Below, piece after piece: positions 36,338 to 45,037 of a stretch of 64,000 nucleotides of DNA (position 1 is the first letter of the stretch; each line of letters opens with the position of its first letter). The notes beneath the pieces were generated by a model. The model saw nothing but the letters and a program-made list of their open reading frames with translations. It did no database searches and was not told the origin of the DNA. The position numbers were made by a program, and so were the translations under genes. The stretch is from Candidatus Zymogenaceae bacterium (lineage in GTDB: Bacteria > Desulfobacterota > Zymogenia > Zymogenales > Zymogenaceae), in assembly GCA_016931225.1 (NCBI GenBank), contig JAFGFE010000002.1, positions 54,144 through 118,143 on the forward strand, in the 5' to 3' direction.

Positions 36338-37507
36338 ATGGCATCACACCAAGTTGTAAAAAGTATCGCTGAAATCAATGAGAGAATCAAAAAGGGACAG
36401 GCGGTAGTGGTGACCGCCGAGGAGATGGTCGATATCGTCAGGAAGGAGGGGGAAGTCGGCGCCGCGAAACGGGTGGACGTGGTCACCACCGGCACATTCG
36501 GCCCCATGTGCTCTTCCGGGGCGTTTCTCAATTTCGGACATTCGAAGCCGAGAATCAGGGCGTCGAACCTGGTGCTGAACAATGTACCGGCGTATTCCGG
36601 GATCGCCGCCGTGGACGGTTATATCGGCGCCACGGAGCCGACCAGGGACGATCCGTTGAACAAGGTCTTTCCGGGGCGCTTTACCTACGGAGGGGGCCAT
36701 GTCATATCAGACCTGATCGCCGGGAAGACCATTGTTCTCGAGGCCGAATCCTACGGAACCGACTGCTACCCGAATCGAAAAATCACCAAGAAGGTACGGC
36801 TCAAGGATTTTCCCTTCGCAGTAATGTTCAATCCGCGAAACGCCTATCAGAACTACAACGTGGCGGTGAACAAGGGAGATAAAACCCTCTATACCTACAT
36901 GGGCGTACTGCGTCCGAAGCTGGGGAACGCGAACTACAGCAGTGCGGGTGCCCTCTCCCCGCTGCTGAACGACCCCTATTTCAAGACCATCGGCCTGGGT
37001 ACCCGGATATTCCTTGGCGGCGGGGTGGGGTATGTCGTCTGGCACGGCACCCAGCACAATCCGAAGGTGGCTCGGGGGGAAAAGGGCGTGCCCACCGTCC
37101 CGTCCGGGACACTGTCGGTCCTGGGGGAGATGAAGGGGATGTCATCCCGCTTTATGGCGGGCATCAGCATGATCGGGTATGGATGTTCCATGATGGTCGG
37201 CCTGGGCGTCCCGATCCCGATTCTCAACGAGGAGATGGCCCATCACACGTCCATCTCCGACGAGGAGATCACCGCCCCCGTCGTCGATTACAGCATCGAC
37301 TTCCCCCAGGCCACGGGCGAAGTAATGGGTACGGTGGATTACGCCTCCCTCAACAGCGGAACCATTACTTTTTCGGGGCACACGATCCAGACGGCGCCCC
37401 TCTCCAGCCGGATGCGGGCCCGGGAGATCGCGGAGACGCTGAAGAAGTGGATCGAAGCGGGATCATTTACCCTGACCGAGCCTCAGGCGTCCCTGCCGTC
37501 GAAATAG
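36338..37507 (+). CDS. DUF39/HcyBio homocysteine biosynthesis protein
   Basis: 389 residues: AKRVDVVTTGTFGPMCSSGAFLNFGHSKPRIR, GYIGATEPTRDDPLNKVFPGRFTYGGGHVISDLIAGK, AESYGTDCYPNRKI and FLGGGVGYVVWHGTQHNP are hallmarks of the family. In methanogens and other anaerobes this protein, with a ferredoxin/NIL partner, takes part in making homocysteine from aspartate semialdehyde and sulfide. The partner (NIL-ferredoxin protein) is not next to it here. No CBS domains. Conserved Cys residues at about 63 and 142 (CSSG and TDCYP). Confidence 0.88.
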   Translation: MASHQVVKSIAEINERIKKGQAVVVTAEEMVDIVRKEGEVGAAKRVDVVTTGTFGPMCSSGAFLNFGHSKPRIRASNLVLNNVPAYSGIAAVDGYIGATEPTRDDPLNKVFPGRFTYGGGHVISDLIAGKTIVLEAESYGTDCYPNRKITKKVRLKDFPFAVMFNPRNAYQNYNVAVNKGDKTLYTYMGVLRPKLGNANYSSAGALSPLLNDPYFKTIGLGTRIFLGGGVGYVVWHGTQHNPKVARGEKGVPTVPSGTLSVLGEMKGMSSRFMAGISMIGYGCSMMVGLGVPIPILNEEMAHHTSISDEEITAPVVDYSIDFPQATGEVMGTVDYASLNSGTITFSGHTIQTAPLSSRMRAREIAETLKKWIEAGSFTLTEPQASLPSK

Positions 37508-37546
37508 GCGGACATACCGCATCACACAGACATATGATGACACAAA

Positions 37547-37582
37547 GAACGGCCCCGGTTACATCGGGGCCGTTTTCGTTTC
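37547..37582. terminator. Terminator between convergent DUF39 and nuclease genes
   Basis: AACGGCCCCG (37548-37557) pairs perfectly with CGGGGCCGTT (37565-37574), 10 bp, followed on the plus strand by TTTTCGTTT. On the minus strand the flank TTCTTTG is weaker. Probably serves both directions. Confidence 0.8.
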
Positions 37583-38402
37583 AGGGACGGATGTATATCT
37601 GGCAGGGGGATGTGATGCGGATGGAGGGGCCGTTTTTGTCCGTGACGGTGCCGGTGACCTCGACTCGCCTGCCCCGGTAATGCCGCGCGGGATCCTCGAT
37701 GCCTTCTCTATAAAAGGCGTCGAGGTCGGATGTTTGGATGAAGACCGTGAAGTCGGTTGTGTAATCAACCCCGAAGTTCAGAAATACTCCGATGTCGGTC
37801 GTCTCCGACGCGATCACCGTACCCATGATTGTTTTTGACAGGCCAATATATTCATCGGCCTCAACCTGGGGGATCATCCAAGCGTCGGTGTTCGCCCACA
37901 TTCCCTTTTCTTCCGTCCGGGCCTGTTTCATGGCGGCGTAGAACAGGTCCTGGTAGAGAAGGTTGGGAGGATAGGGAAGGGCAAGGGCGGCCCCCTCCCG
38001 GATCAATACTTCGTTGACGAATGTATCGTCGACGAAGACGTATGCCAGGGTCCTTCCGTACACATCGGTCGTCTCGATATCGGTGACGACGGTGACTCTT
38101 TTTCCGAGCACCAGGTCGCTGTTGAGGCGTTTGGATTGTTCCCCGTAATACTCGGCGGGGCGGTAGCCGCCGGTCTCCGGGGCGTCCAGGCCGATGTAAC
38201 GGATTTTCCGGCCGTCGGAGAGTTCGATTGTGTCGCCGTCGAACACCTCAATAACGACGGTATCCGCACCGGAAAGGCCGCCGATTCTGGAGAGTCCATA
38301 GGAAAGCGCCAGTATCAGGACAAGGGCGTAAAGCAGCCGGGAGGGCCTGGTCTTTGTGTGCCGGACGCCGAGACCCTCCGATGCGCGACGGGAAGAATGC
38401 AT
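37581..38402 (-). CDS. Thermonuclease (SNase)-like exported protein
   Basis: 273 residues. An N-terminal membrane/signal helix (about 23-40, LLYALVLILALSYGL) is followed by an SNase OB-fold. EVFDGDTIEL, RKIRYIGLDAPETG (Arg and Glu of the active site) and TTDVYGRTLAYVFVDDTFVN (third catalytic Arg) are all present, so activity is likely. The last 75 residues form a second OB-like domain ending in VTDKNGPSIRITSPCQIYI. Starts one base after the stop of the lipoprotein gene, so translation is coupled. Confidence 0.85.
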   Translation of the reverse strand: MHSSRRASEGLGVRHTKTRPSRLLYALVLILALSYGLSRIGGLSGADTVVIEVFDGDTIELSDGRKIRYIGLDAPETGGYRPAEYYGEQSKRLNSDLVLGKRVTVVTDIETTDVYGRTLAYVFVDDTFVNEVLIREGAALALPYPPNLLYQDLFYAAMKQARTEEKGMWANTDAWMIPQVEADEYIGLSKTIMGTVIASETTDIGVFLNFGVDYTTDFTVFIQTSDLDAFYREGIEDPARHYRGRRVEVTGTVTDKNGPSIRITSPCQIYIRP

Positions 38403-38403
38403 G

Positions 38404-40395
38404 TTAGTATCTGCGGGAATCGGGAACTTCCACGATGACGAACTCGGTGGCGGCGTCTTCGTTCAGCTCGGAGGCTATGGCGACGCCCTCTTCCGGCTCC
38501 TCAGAAATGGTCATGGTGCGCTCGGCTTCCGATTCCATCACGGTGAGGATCAGCGGATCCTTGGTGGAGTCGCCGTTTCGCTCGATGGTCGTATATCCGG
38601 TTACTCCCTCATATCCCCTGATAGAGAGGAGCGCCTCTCTCATGTCGTCACGGCCGTCGACGCCCTGTGACCTGATGAGATACTGGACCATCTTGACGGT
38701 ATCATACCCGTATGCCTCCAGGACGCCCGGCTTGAAGCCGAAGATCGAGGTAAAATCCTCGACGAAGCTTTTGATGGCGGGATCGTCGCTGTCGGGGGTG
38801 AAGGCGTCGGCGAAGTAGGAGCCGATCATGAAATCTCCGGCGATGTCCAGAATCGCGGGATCATTCCAGCCGTCGGTTCCCAATAATGTAACCGTTTTCA
38901 GGTTGTAGTAGTAGACGTAGGGGATGATGGTTCCCACGGTGTTGTAGTAGTCGGGTATGAACAGGGCGTCGAAGGTTGTGGCGCTCTTCGTGCTTCCGGT
39001 GAGGTCAAGGAGGTCCTTGATGACCGAGCGAAAGTCCGCGGTTTCTCCGGTGTAGGAATACTCTCCCACGATGCTGCAGCCGTAATATCCCACGTACCGG
39101 CTGAACAGCTCCTTCATTTCCTGTCCGTATGCGTCATCCGGGTAGAGTATCGCGAAACGGCACAGGCCCTTTCCCTGCACTACATATCTGACCAGGCCCG
39201 ATATTTCGTCCGGATTGGTCAGAAAGTTTCTGAACACGTAATCTCCCAGGTCGGTGATGCTCTGTTCCTTCGTCAGGGTGATGATGGGGATGCCCTGCAA
39301 CTGTGCCTCTCGTGCGGCGGCCAGGGCCGTGTCCTTAAGCATGGGGCCGATGATGAGCACCACATCTTCGTCTCGCGCGAGTTCCTTGACGGCGTACGAG
39401 GCGGTGTCCTCGTCTCCGGCGGAGTCCTTGAAGATCAGCCTGATTTTCGGGCCGTCGGTATAGCCGAGGGCGCCGGAGGCCAGCTCCAGGCCGTTTCTGA
39501 CCTTCCGGCCGAAGACCGAGGCCCGGCCCGAGAGGGGCAGGATAACGCCCACGGATATCTCGGAAGAATACGGCATGCCCTGGGTTTCCTTGAGCATCCC
39601 CTGGGCCTCGTAGTAGTATTCATGGTCCGGCTGGGTGCGGACGATTTTCAGCAACTCTGTGCGAGCGTCGTCCAGGTCTCCCCGGGCGATGTACCGCTGG
39701 GCAAGGATATAGGCTGCGTATCCCCCCGCGGGGGTGTCGTCGTATTCGTCGGCGATGTCTTCCAGCTCATCCTCATCCAGGTAATTTTCAAGGAGCAGCT
39801 TGATGTTTTCCTGGGCCTCCTCCTTGACCGACACCTCGTAGGTGGATCGGGCCGCCTCGTTGAACCAGAAAACGGCGTGGTAATATTCCCCGAGCATCAT
39901 GTAGCTTTTTGCCAGGGTATTGTATGTTGCGGTGGTGGCGGCGCCGGTGCCGGGCTCGTCCACCAGCGAGGTGAGCATATTGATGGCGTCGGAGTATCGT
40001 CCCTGGGAGTAGTATATTTGTCCCAGCTTGTAGCGGGCGTCGGTATAGCTGTCTGAATAGACGAAGTCCTGTATGATTCTAAGATACATCGACTGGGCCG
40101 AGGAAAGCTCTCCCCGGGCGCGGTAGATGTCTCCGGCCTTGTTCAGGGCGTTGTCGGTCAGTGTGTTGGGGGAATAGTCGTTGATATAATCGAGATATCC
40201 CTCCAGGGCCTCTGTGTATCGACCGGATCGGAAGGCGTTGTCCGCCTGGGTATATGCGTTGGCCATTTCCTGGTCGGGGGAGGGCATCCGCGAGGTGCCG
40301 ATGGTGGTATAGGTGACGCATGACGACAGCATAACGGCACACGTGAGCAAAACAACGTATCCGAACCTGTGGAAGATGGTATTCCGGTTCCACAT
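38404..40395 (-). CDS. Lipoprotein with TPRs and a periplasmic-binding domain (LpoA-like)
   Basis: 663 residues. Signal peptide with lipobox LLTCAVMLSSC (Cys near 26). Residues about 45-260 are TPRs (ADNAFRSGRYTEALEGYLDYI and more). Residues about 285-640 are a type I periplasmic-binding fold (SVGVILPLSGRASVFGRKVRNGLELA...). TPR plus this fold is the architecture of LpoA, the outer-membrane activator of penicillin-binding protein 1A; the fold is also that of Liv-type binding proteins. Function as PBP activator is inference. Good site AAGGAGAT. Confidence 0.85.
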   Translation of the reverse strand: MWNRNTIFHRFGYVVLLTCAVMLSSCVTYTTIGTSRMPSPDQEMANAYTQADNAFRSGRYTEALEGYLDYINDYSPNTLTDNALNKAGDIYRARGELSSAQSMYLRIIQDFVYSDSYTDARYKLGQIYYSQGRYSDAINMLTSLVDEPGTGAATTATYNTLAKSYMMLGEYYHAVFWFNEAARSTYEVSVKEEAQENIKLLLENYLDEDELEDIADEYDDTPAGGYAAYILAQRYIARGDLDDARTELLKIVRTQPDHEYYYEAQGMLKETQGMPYSSEISVGVILPLSGRASVFGRKVRNGLELASGALGYTDGPKIRLIFKDSAGDEDTASYAVKELARDEDVVLIIGPMLKDTALAAAREAQLQGIPIITLTKEQSITDLGDYVFRNFLTNPDEISGLVRYVVQGKGLCRFAILYPDDAYGQEMKELFSRYVGYYGCSIVGEYSYTGETADFRSVIKDLLDLTGSTKSATTFDALFIPDYYNTVGTIIPYVYYYNLKTVTLLGTDGWNDPAILDIAGDFMIGSYFADAFTPDSDDPAIKSFVEDFTSIFGFKPGVLEAYGYDTVKMVQYLIRSQGVDGRDDMREALLSIRGYEGVTGYTTIERNGDSTKDPLILTVMESEAERTMTISEEPEEGVAIASELNEDAATEFVIVEVPDSRRY

Positions 40396-40425
40396 GGGGT
40401 ATCTCCTTATGAGTGATAATCTCTT

Positions 40426-40455
40426 ATATTACCATACAAAGAAATGTTTTTTCAA
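40426..40455 (-). promoter_or_regulatory. Promoter of the lipoprotein-nuclease operon
   Basis: On the minus strand TTGAAA (40455-40450), 18 bases, TAATAT (40431-40426), about 30 bases from the ATG. Confidence 0.55.
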
Positions 40456-40569
40456 GGGTAATCTCCGTTACCGTGTATGACCCCATGGAGTCGGGAGATG
40501 TTCCAGCAATTTTAAATCTGCTCAGAATATACCGTGTTCTCCGGATGTTCGATAAATGAGATTTTGTAG

Positions 40570-40597
40570 TCACGAAATACTGTTGTCGTGATATGAT
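40570..40597 (+). promoter_or_regulatory. Operator-like inverted repeat touching the -10 box of the MFS gene
   Basis: TCACGA (40570-40575) and TCGTGA (40586-40591) form a perfect inverted repeat with a 10-base spacer. TATGAT (40592-40597) follows immediately and looks like a -10 box. A repressor bound here would block transcription of the transporter. Confidence 0.55.
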
Positions 40598-40662
40598 GTT
40601 CCGAAACGGATCGGGGGGGAAACGGAAAGGCGCCCGGCCCGCAAAAATAGCAGGACAATGGC

Positions 40663-41913
40663 ATGACTCTTCGTAAAAAAACGCTTGAAGATACCGGGAC
40701 TCTCGGCGGTCGAAATGTCTTTTATCTCGGGGTTGTCAGCTTTTTCAACGATTTCGCCTCGGAGATGATATATCCCCTCCTGCCCGTTTTCCTCACCGTT
40801 GTATTGGGGGTGGGGGGAACGGTGCTGGGTGCAATAGAAGGTGTCGCGGAGAGCACTTCCGCGATTCTCAAGTATTTCTCGGGTCGAATGTCCGACACCC
40901 TGGGCAAGCGAAAGCCGATATTCGTCTTCGGGTATACCCTCTCCAACATCGTCAGGCCGTTGATGGGAATCGCCGGCACCTGGTGGCACGTCATGCTTCT
41001 TCGGTTTTCCGACCGGGTCGGCAAGGGCGTCAGGACCGCGCCCAGGGACGCCCTGCTCGCCGATTCGGTGTCGTCGGAACGACGGGGGACGGCGTTCGGA
41101 TTCCAACGGGCGCTGGATCATGCCGGGGCGGTGGCGGGACCCCTGGCGGCGGTTCTCATTCTTCCGCATATCGGGAATGATCTTCGCACCCTCTTTCTTC
41201 TCTCGGCGATTCCTGGGGTCGTCGTATTGTTGATTGTCGGGTTCCTCGTCAGGGAGGTCCCGGTTGAAAAAAAGGCGGAGGATCTTCCTCCGGTCCGGGG
41301 ATTTTCCTCCCTTGATGAGACGGTAAAGCGATACCTTGCGGCGGTGCTGCTGTTTTCTCTTGGGAACGCGTCGGATGCGTTTCTTCTCCTCAAGGCGACG
41401 GACGCGGGCATAAAAATGATCCACATCCCGGTCATCTGGATCGTCCTGCACGTGGTGAAAAGCACGACATCGATCCCGGGGGGCATGCTGGCCGATCGGA
41501 AGGGGAAAAAGCAGACTATCTTGGCCGGATGGCTGGTGTACGCGGTGATTTATGCGTTATTCGCCGCTACTGAGAGCGCTGTGGGTGTGTGGGTGCTCTT
41601 CGGCGTGTATGGCATCTATTACGGTCTGACTGAGGGGACAGAGCGGGCGTTCATGGCGGAGCTGGTCTCCGAGGAAAGCCGGGGGACGGCCTTCGGCTTT
41701 TTCCACCTGACGGTGGGCCTGGCCGCCTTCCCGGCGAGTCTTATCTTTGGATTCATGTGGGATTTTTTGGGATCCCGATCGGCGTTTCTTCTCGGTGCGA
41801 TGTTTGCGCTGGCGGCGTCGATTCTGATGTTTTCCGTCAAAGGACAGAATCCCCAGGGTCAAAATCCTCAGGGGCCGACGGTCACCTCCACGAGGCTCTT
41901 GAAATCGAGATAG
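40663..41913 (+). CDS. MFS transporter
   Basis: 416 residues with about 12 predicted membrane helices. FFNDFASEMIYPLLPVFLTVVLGVGG at the first helix, and the loop 2-3 motif SGRMSDTLGKRKPIFVFGY. GKGVRTAPRDALLADSV and AFGFQRALDHAGAVAGPL are features of the YfkF/fosmidomycin-resistance-like branch of MFS. Substrate unknown; efflux is likely. A perfect inverted repeat is upstream. Its last 46 bases overlap the convergent M16 gene. Confidence 0.85.
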   Translation: MTLRKKTLEDTGTLGGRNVFYLGVVSFFNDFASEMIYPLLPVFLTVVLGVGGTVLGAIEGVAESTSAILKYFSGRMSDTLGKRKPIFVFGYTLSNIVRPLMGIAGTWWHVMLLRFSDRVGKGVRTAPRDALLADSVSSERRGTAFGFQRALDHAGAVAGPLAAVLILPHIGNDLRTLFLLSAIPGVVVLLIVGFLVREVPVEKKAEDLPPVRGFSSLDETVKRYLAAVLLFSLGNASDAFLLLKATDAGIKMIHIPVIWIVLHVVKSTTSIPGGMLADRKGKKQTILAGWLVYAVIYALFAATESAVGVWVLFGVYGIYYGLTEGTERAFMAELVSEESRGTAFGFFHLTVGLAAFPASLIFGFMWDFLGSRSAFLLGAMFALAASILMFSVKGQNPQGQNPQGPTVTSTRLLKSR

Positions 41914-44516
41914 CGCTCACCCACGTTCCGAATGTCGTCTATGCTCACCGCCATGATCTTGTCGCCGTATTGCAGGTCGAAATCATACCCGAATCCGTAC
42001 AGCTCGTTGAGGGCCATGGAGGTGGCCATGTCGATATTCGCCTGGAGGCCCAGGTCGTGCTGGCCCACCAGGAAGACCTGCGCCCGGAGAAGCTCCTCTT
42101 CCGTCACCGGCTCGTTTTTGATCCGTGAAAGCTCTTCCATCATGCCGTCCGCGGCTGTTTTCTCGTTCTTCGGAGCGGTGGCGATATAGACCGCGAAAAA
42201 TCCCGGATCCACCCCGCCCTGGCTGAAGGCGTGCACCGAATACGCCAGCCCCTGTTCCTCCCGGAGGGCGACGAACAGCCGCCCGCCGTGTCCCGATAAA
42301 ATCATGGAGAGGACCTCCAGCGGATAGGAGTCCTCGCTCGTGAAGGGCGCCGTCAGGAATCCGATCAACAGGTGGGTCTGCTCCTTGTCGTCCATGTGCT
42401 TGGACACCCGGACGGGAGATCTCGGCGGCGAGGGCTCCGTTCTTTCGATGACCGGTTTTTCGGATGCGGGCATATCGCCGATGGCGTCCATCACGTCAGA
42501 GAGGATTTTCTCCGGGTCCACGTCTCCGGAGACGGCGATGACCATGTTCGAGGGAACGACGAAGTGCTCGTAATAGGCAATAAGATCCTCCCGGCTGATA
42601 TCACGGATGTTTTCCAGCTCCCCCTCAATGGTAAAGCCGTAGGAGTGACCATTATAGAGGGCCTCCCGGAAGGTCGTGGCCACAACAGAGAAGGGATCCT
42701 CGTCCTTCACCTTTTTCCCCGCGATCACCTTTTCCCGTATCTTTTCCAACTCGTCGGTATCGAAGGAGGGGGAAAGCAGCATCTCGAAGAAGAGATCGAA
42801 TCCCTCCTCGTCATACATGGAGAGAAACTCCCCCTTCAGGCCGAAGGTGTTTCGCCCGGAAAAACCGTAAAAGCTCCCGGCGATGTCGTCCGCCCGCTCG
42901 GTCAAGGCCCGGGCCGTGTCGTCTTCCGTTCCCTTGTCCCACATCAGGGCCAGCATGTTGCTGACGCCGTTGGTCTCTTTTGTTTCCGACAGTCCCCCGC
43001 CGTTGAAGGCGGCGATGACCGCCACCACCTCAAGGTCGTGATCCTCCCGAATGACCAGCACCGCACCGTTGGGAAGTACTACCCGGTATCCCAGGGGGCC
43101 CTCCTCGAGGATCGGCTCCTCGACGGCGACGACGGGCGCCTCTCCCCCCTCAAACGCGGCGTCGACGGCCCCGGTCACGGCGTCGATCATCTCCGGCACC
43201 GACTCATCCGGGGGAAGCATGAACGTTATGGTCAGGTTGTCCCGGGTGAAGTAGCGGTCCGCCACGGATGTGATGTCTCTATCCGTCAACCGTGTTACCT
43301 CGCCCAGGTATTTTTTTTCAAAGCTCACGTCCCCCAGGGCCGACTCGAAAAACCCCAAAGACTCGGCGATCCCCTCCACCGTTTCCTTGCCGTAGATGAA
43401 ATCGGCGAAAAAGGCGGTCTTCGCGGCCTCAAGCTCCGTATCGGTCACGGGATGTATGACCAGGCCCCGCATCTCCCGGATGATCAGCTCCACCGCCTCG
43501 GGGATGTGAGCGGATTCCAGAGACGCGGTGACCATGAACAGCCCCGCCTCGTTGGGGGTGTATGAGTAGGTATCCACCCCGTACGCCAGGCGCTCCTCGT
43601 CCACCAGCCGTCGATAGAGTCGGGAGCCGGTGCCGTCCCCCACAATATGGGACGACACGTCCAGGGCGTAGAGATCGTCGTCGGTGATGGGGGGGATGTT
43701 GAATCCCATAATCAGTCGGGCGATCTCCACCCGTTCGTTCAGGCCGTCCACCACGAGGCCTGAGTTCATGGGATTGTCGTATTGCTGTTTATCCGGTGCG
43801 CCGTCCCGATCGGTCGCGCCGAAATATGTCTTGATCAGCTCTTTCGCCTCTTTCGTGTCGAAATCTCCGGCCAGCACCACCACCATGTTCTCGGGTACAT
43901 AGTGGGTTCGGTAGAACCGATACAGCTCGTCCCGGGTGATGGAGGAGACGATTTCGCTGGTTCCGAGGATCGGGCGGGAGTAGGGATGATCGACAAAGGC
44001 GTCTGCGAAGTGCGTCCAGAGGTGAGTTCTCCCCGGGTCGTCGTTGATCATGCAGATCTCCTCCAGGACCACCAGCCGCTCTCGATCCACCTCGTCTTCA
44101 GGGAACGTGGCGAAGAGGGCGTGATCGGCAACGACCGCGATCATCGTTTCGAGAAACCTGCTGGAGACCGTCGCATCGATCACGGTGCAATCAAGCGACG
44201 TGTGGGCGTTCATGAAACCGCCGCACGCCTCGATGACGGCGGCCCCCTCTCCGGGGCCCAGGGTGTCGGACCCCTTGAACAGGAGGTGCTCGGTGAAGTG
44301 AGCGATGCCCGATTGTTCCGGGTCCTCGTCAAAGCTTCCCACCCCCACCCAGACGTTCATGGCCACGGCAAACGACGACGGGTCCGGGGCGAGGATGACG
44401 GTCAGTCCGTTGGGGAGTGTGTATTTTTCCACATCAGTCGCCGCCGCCGGGGAGGCGGCCAGCACGATGAGAAACAGCGATAGAATTATCGGTAGATATC
44501 GCACATATCGATTCAT
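41868..44516 (-). CDS. Exported two-unit M16 zinc peptidase
   Basis: 882 residues. Signal peptide (1-26, ...LAASPAAA). The N-terminal unit carries the active inverted motif H73-F-T-E76-H77 with the third Glu in VVLEEICM. The second half (about 470-880) is an inactive M16 copy without HxxEH. This is the pitrilysin-like layout found in periplasmic peptidases, probably degrading peptides. Strong site AAAGGAGAT and own promoter. The 3' end overlaps the MFS gene tail-to-tail. Confidence 0.9.
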   Translation of the reverse strand: MNRYVRYLPIILSLFLIVLAASPAAATDVEKYTLPNGLTVILAPDPSSFAVAMNVWVGVGSFDEDPEQSGIAHFTEHLLFKGSDTLGPGEGAAVIEACGGFMNAHTSLDCTVIDATVSSRFLETMIAVVADHALFATFPEDEVDRERLVVLEEICMINDDPGRTHLWTHFADAFVDHPYSRPILGTSEIVSSITRDELYRFYRTHYVPENMVVVLAGDFDTKEAKELIKTYFGATDRDGAPDKQQYDNPMNSGLVVDGLNERVEIARLIMGFNIPPITDDDLYALDVSSHIVGDGTGSRLYRRLVDEERLAYGVDTYSYTPNEAGLFMVTASLESAHIPEAVELIIREMRGLVIHPVTDTELEAAKTAFFADFIYGKETVEGIAESLGFFESALGDVSFEKKYLGEVTRLTDRDITSVADRYFTRDNLTITFMLPPDESVPEMIDAVTGAVDAAFEGGEAPVVAVEEPILEEGPLGYRVVLPNGAVLVIREDHDLEVVAVIAAFNGGGLSETKETNGVSNMLALMWDKGTEDDTARALTERADDIAGSFYGFSGRNTFGLKGEFLSMYDEEGFDLFFEMLLSPSFDTDELEKIREKVIAGKKVKDEDPFSVVATTFREALYNGHSYGFTIEGELENIRDISREDLIAYYEHFVVPSNMVIAVSGDVDPEKILSDVMDAIGDMPASEKPVIERTEPSPPRSPVRVSKHMDDKEQTHLLIGFLTAPFTSEDSYPLEVLSMILSGHGGRLFVALREEQGLAYSVHAFSQGGVDPGFFAVYIATAPKNEKTAADGMMEELSRIKNEPVTEEELLRAQVFLVGQHDLGLQANIDMATSMALNELYGFGYDFDLQYGDKIMAVSIDDIRNVGERYLDFKSLVEVTVGP

Positions 44517-44545
44517 AGTGTATCTCCTTTCATTTCGTATCTTCT

Positions 44546-44573
44546 ATCATACCGCTTTCTTCCGAAAAGTAAA
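44546..44573 (-). promoter_or_regulatory. Promoter of the exported M16 gene
   Basis: On the minus strand TTTACT (44573-44568), 16 bases, TATGAT (44551-44546). Confidence 0.55.
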
Positions 44574-44595
44574 CCGGTTCCCGTCGGTATAGGCC

Positions 44596-44624
44596 TTGAC
44601 ACCCGGCATAAAAGCCCGTATGAT
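44596..44624 (+). promoter_or_regulatory. Promoter of tatB-tatC
   Basis: TTGACA (44596-44601), exactly 17 bases, TATGAT (44619-44624), 20 bases before the ATG, which has GGAGGTGA at 44632. Divergent from the M16 promoter with only about 20 bases between them. Confidence 0.8.
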
Positions 44625-44644
44625 TCTCTTCTGGAGGTGAGGAT

Positions 44645-45025
44645 ATGTTCGGCATCAGCACCCAGGAGATTATCATCATCCTGGTCATCGCCCTGTTGAT
44701 TTTGGGGCCGAAACAGCTCCCGGAATTGGCAAAGACCGTCGGCAAGGGGCTTTCTGAGCTTCGAAAAGCCATGGACGGGGTGCGGGATACCGTCAATCCC
44801 AGCAAGGTCTTCGACAAGATGATGGAGGAGGGGGAAAAGAAGGAGCGGGCGAAGAAGGAAGCCGCCAAGAAGGGCGCGCCGAAGGAAGATTCATCCGCCG
44901 AAAAAGCCGGCGCGGACGCTGGAAAACAGGCGGAAACAACCGCGCAGGATCAGGATACGAAAGACACGGCCGCACCGGATGAGGCGAAAAAGGCTCCGGG
45001 CGGCGACAAGGAACTGAAAGGGTAG
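44645..45025 (+). CDS. tatB: Twin-arginine translocase TatA/TatB-type subunit
   Basis: 126 residues. An N-terminal membrane helix (MFGISTQEIIIILVIALLIL) with GPKQLPELAKTVGKGL hinge and amphipathic helix, then an acid/lysine/alanine-rich tail. The Glu after the start of the helix and the length lean towards TatB, but TatA-type cannot be excluded; a second Tat small subunit would be elsewhere. Followed 12 bases later by tatC. Confidence 0.85.
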   Translation: MFGISTQEIIIILVIALLILGPKQLPELAKTVGKGLSELRKAMDGVRDTVNPSKVFDKMMEEGEKKERAKKEAAKKGAPKEDSSAEKAGADAGKQAETTAQDQDTKDTAAPDEAKKAPGGDKELKG

Positions 45026-45037
45026 CGGGGGGGCAGC

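Noticed and set aside
42372..43565. 397-residue frame on the plus strand
   Set aside because: Antisense to the exported M16 gene.
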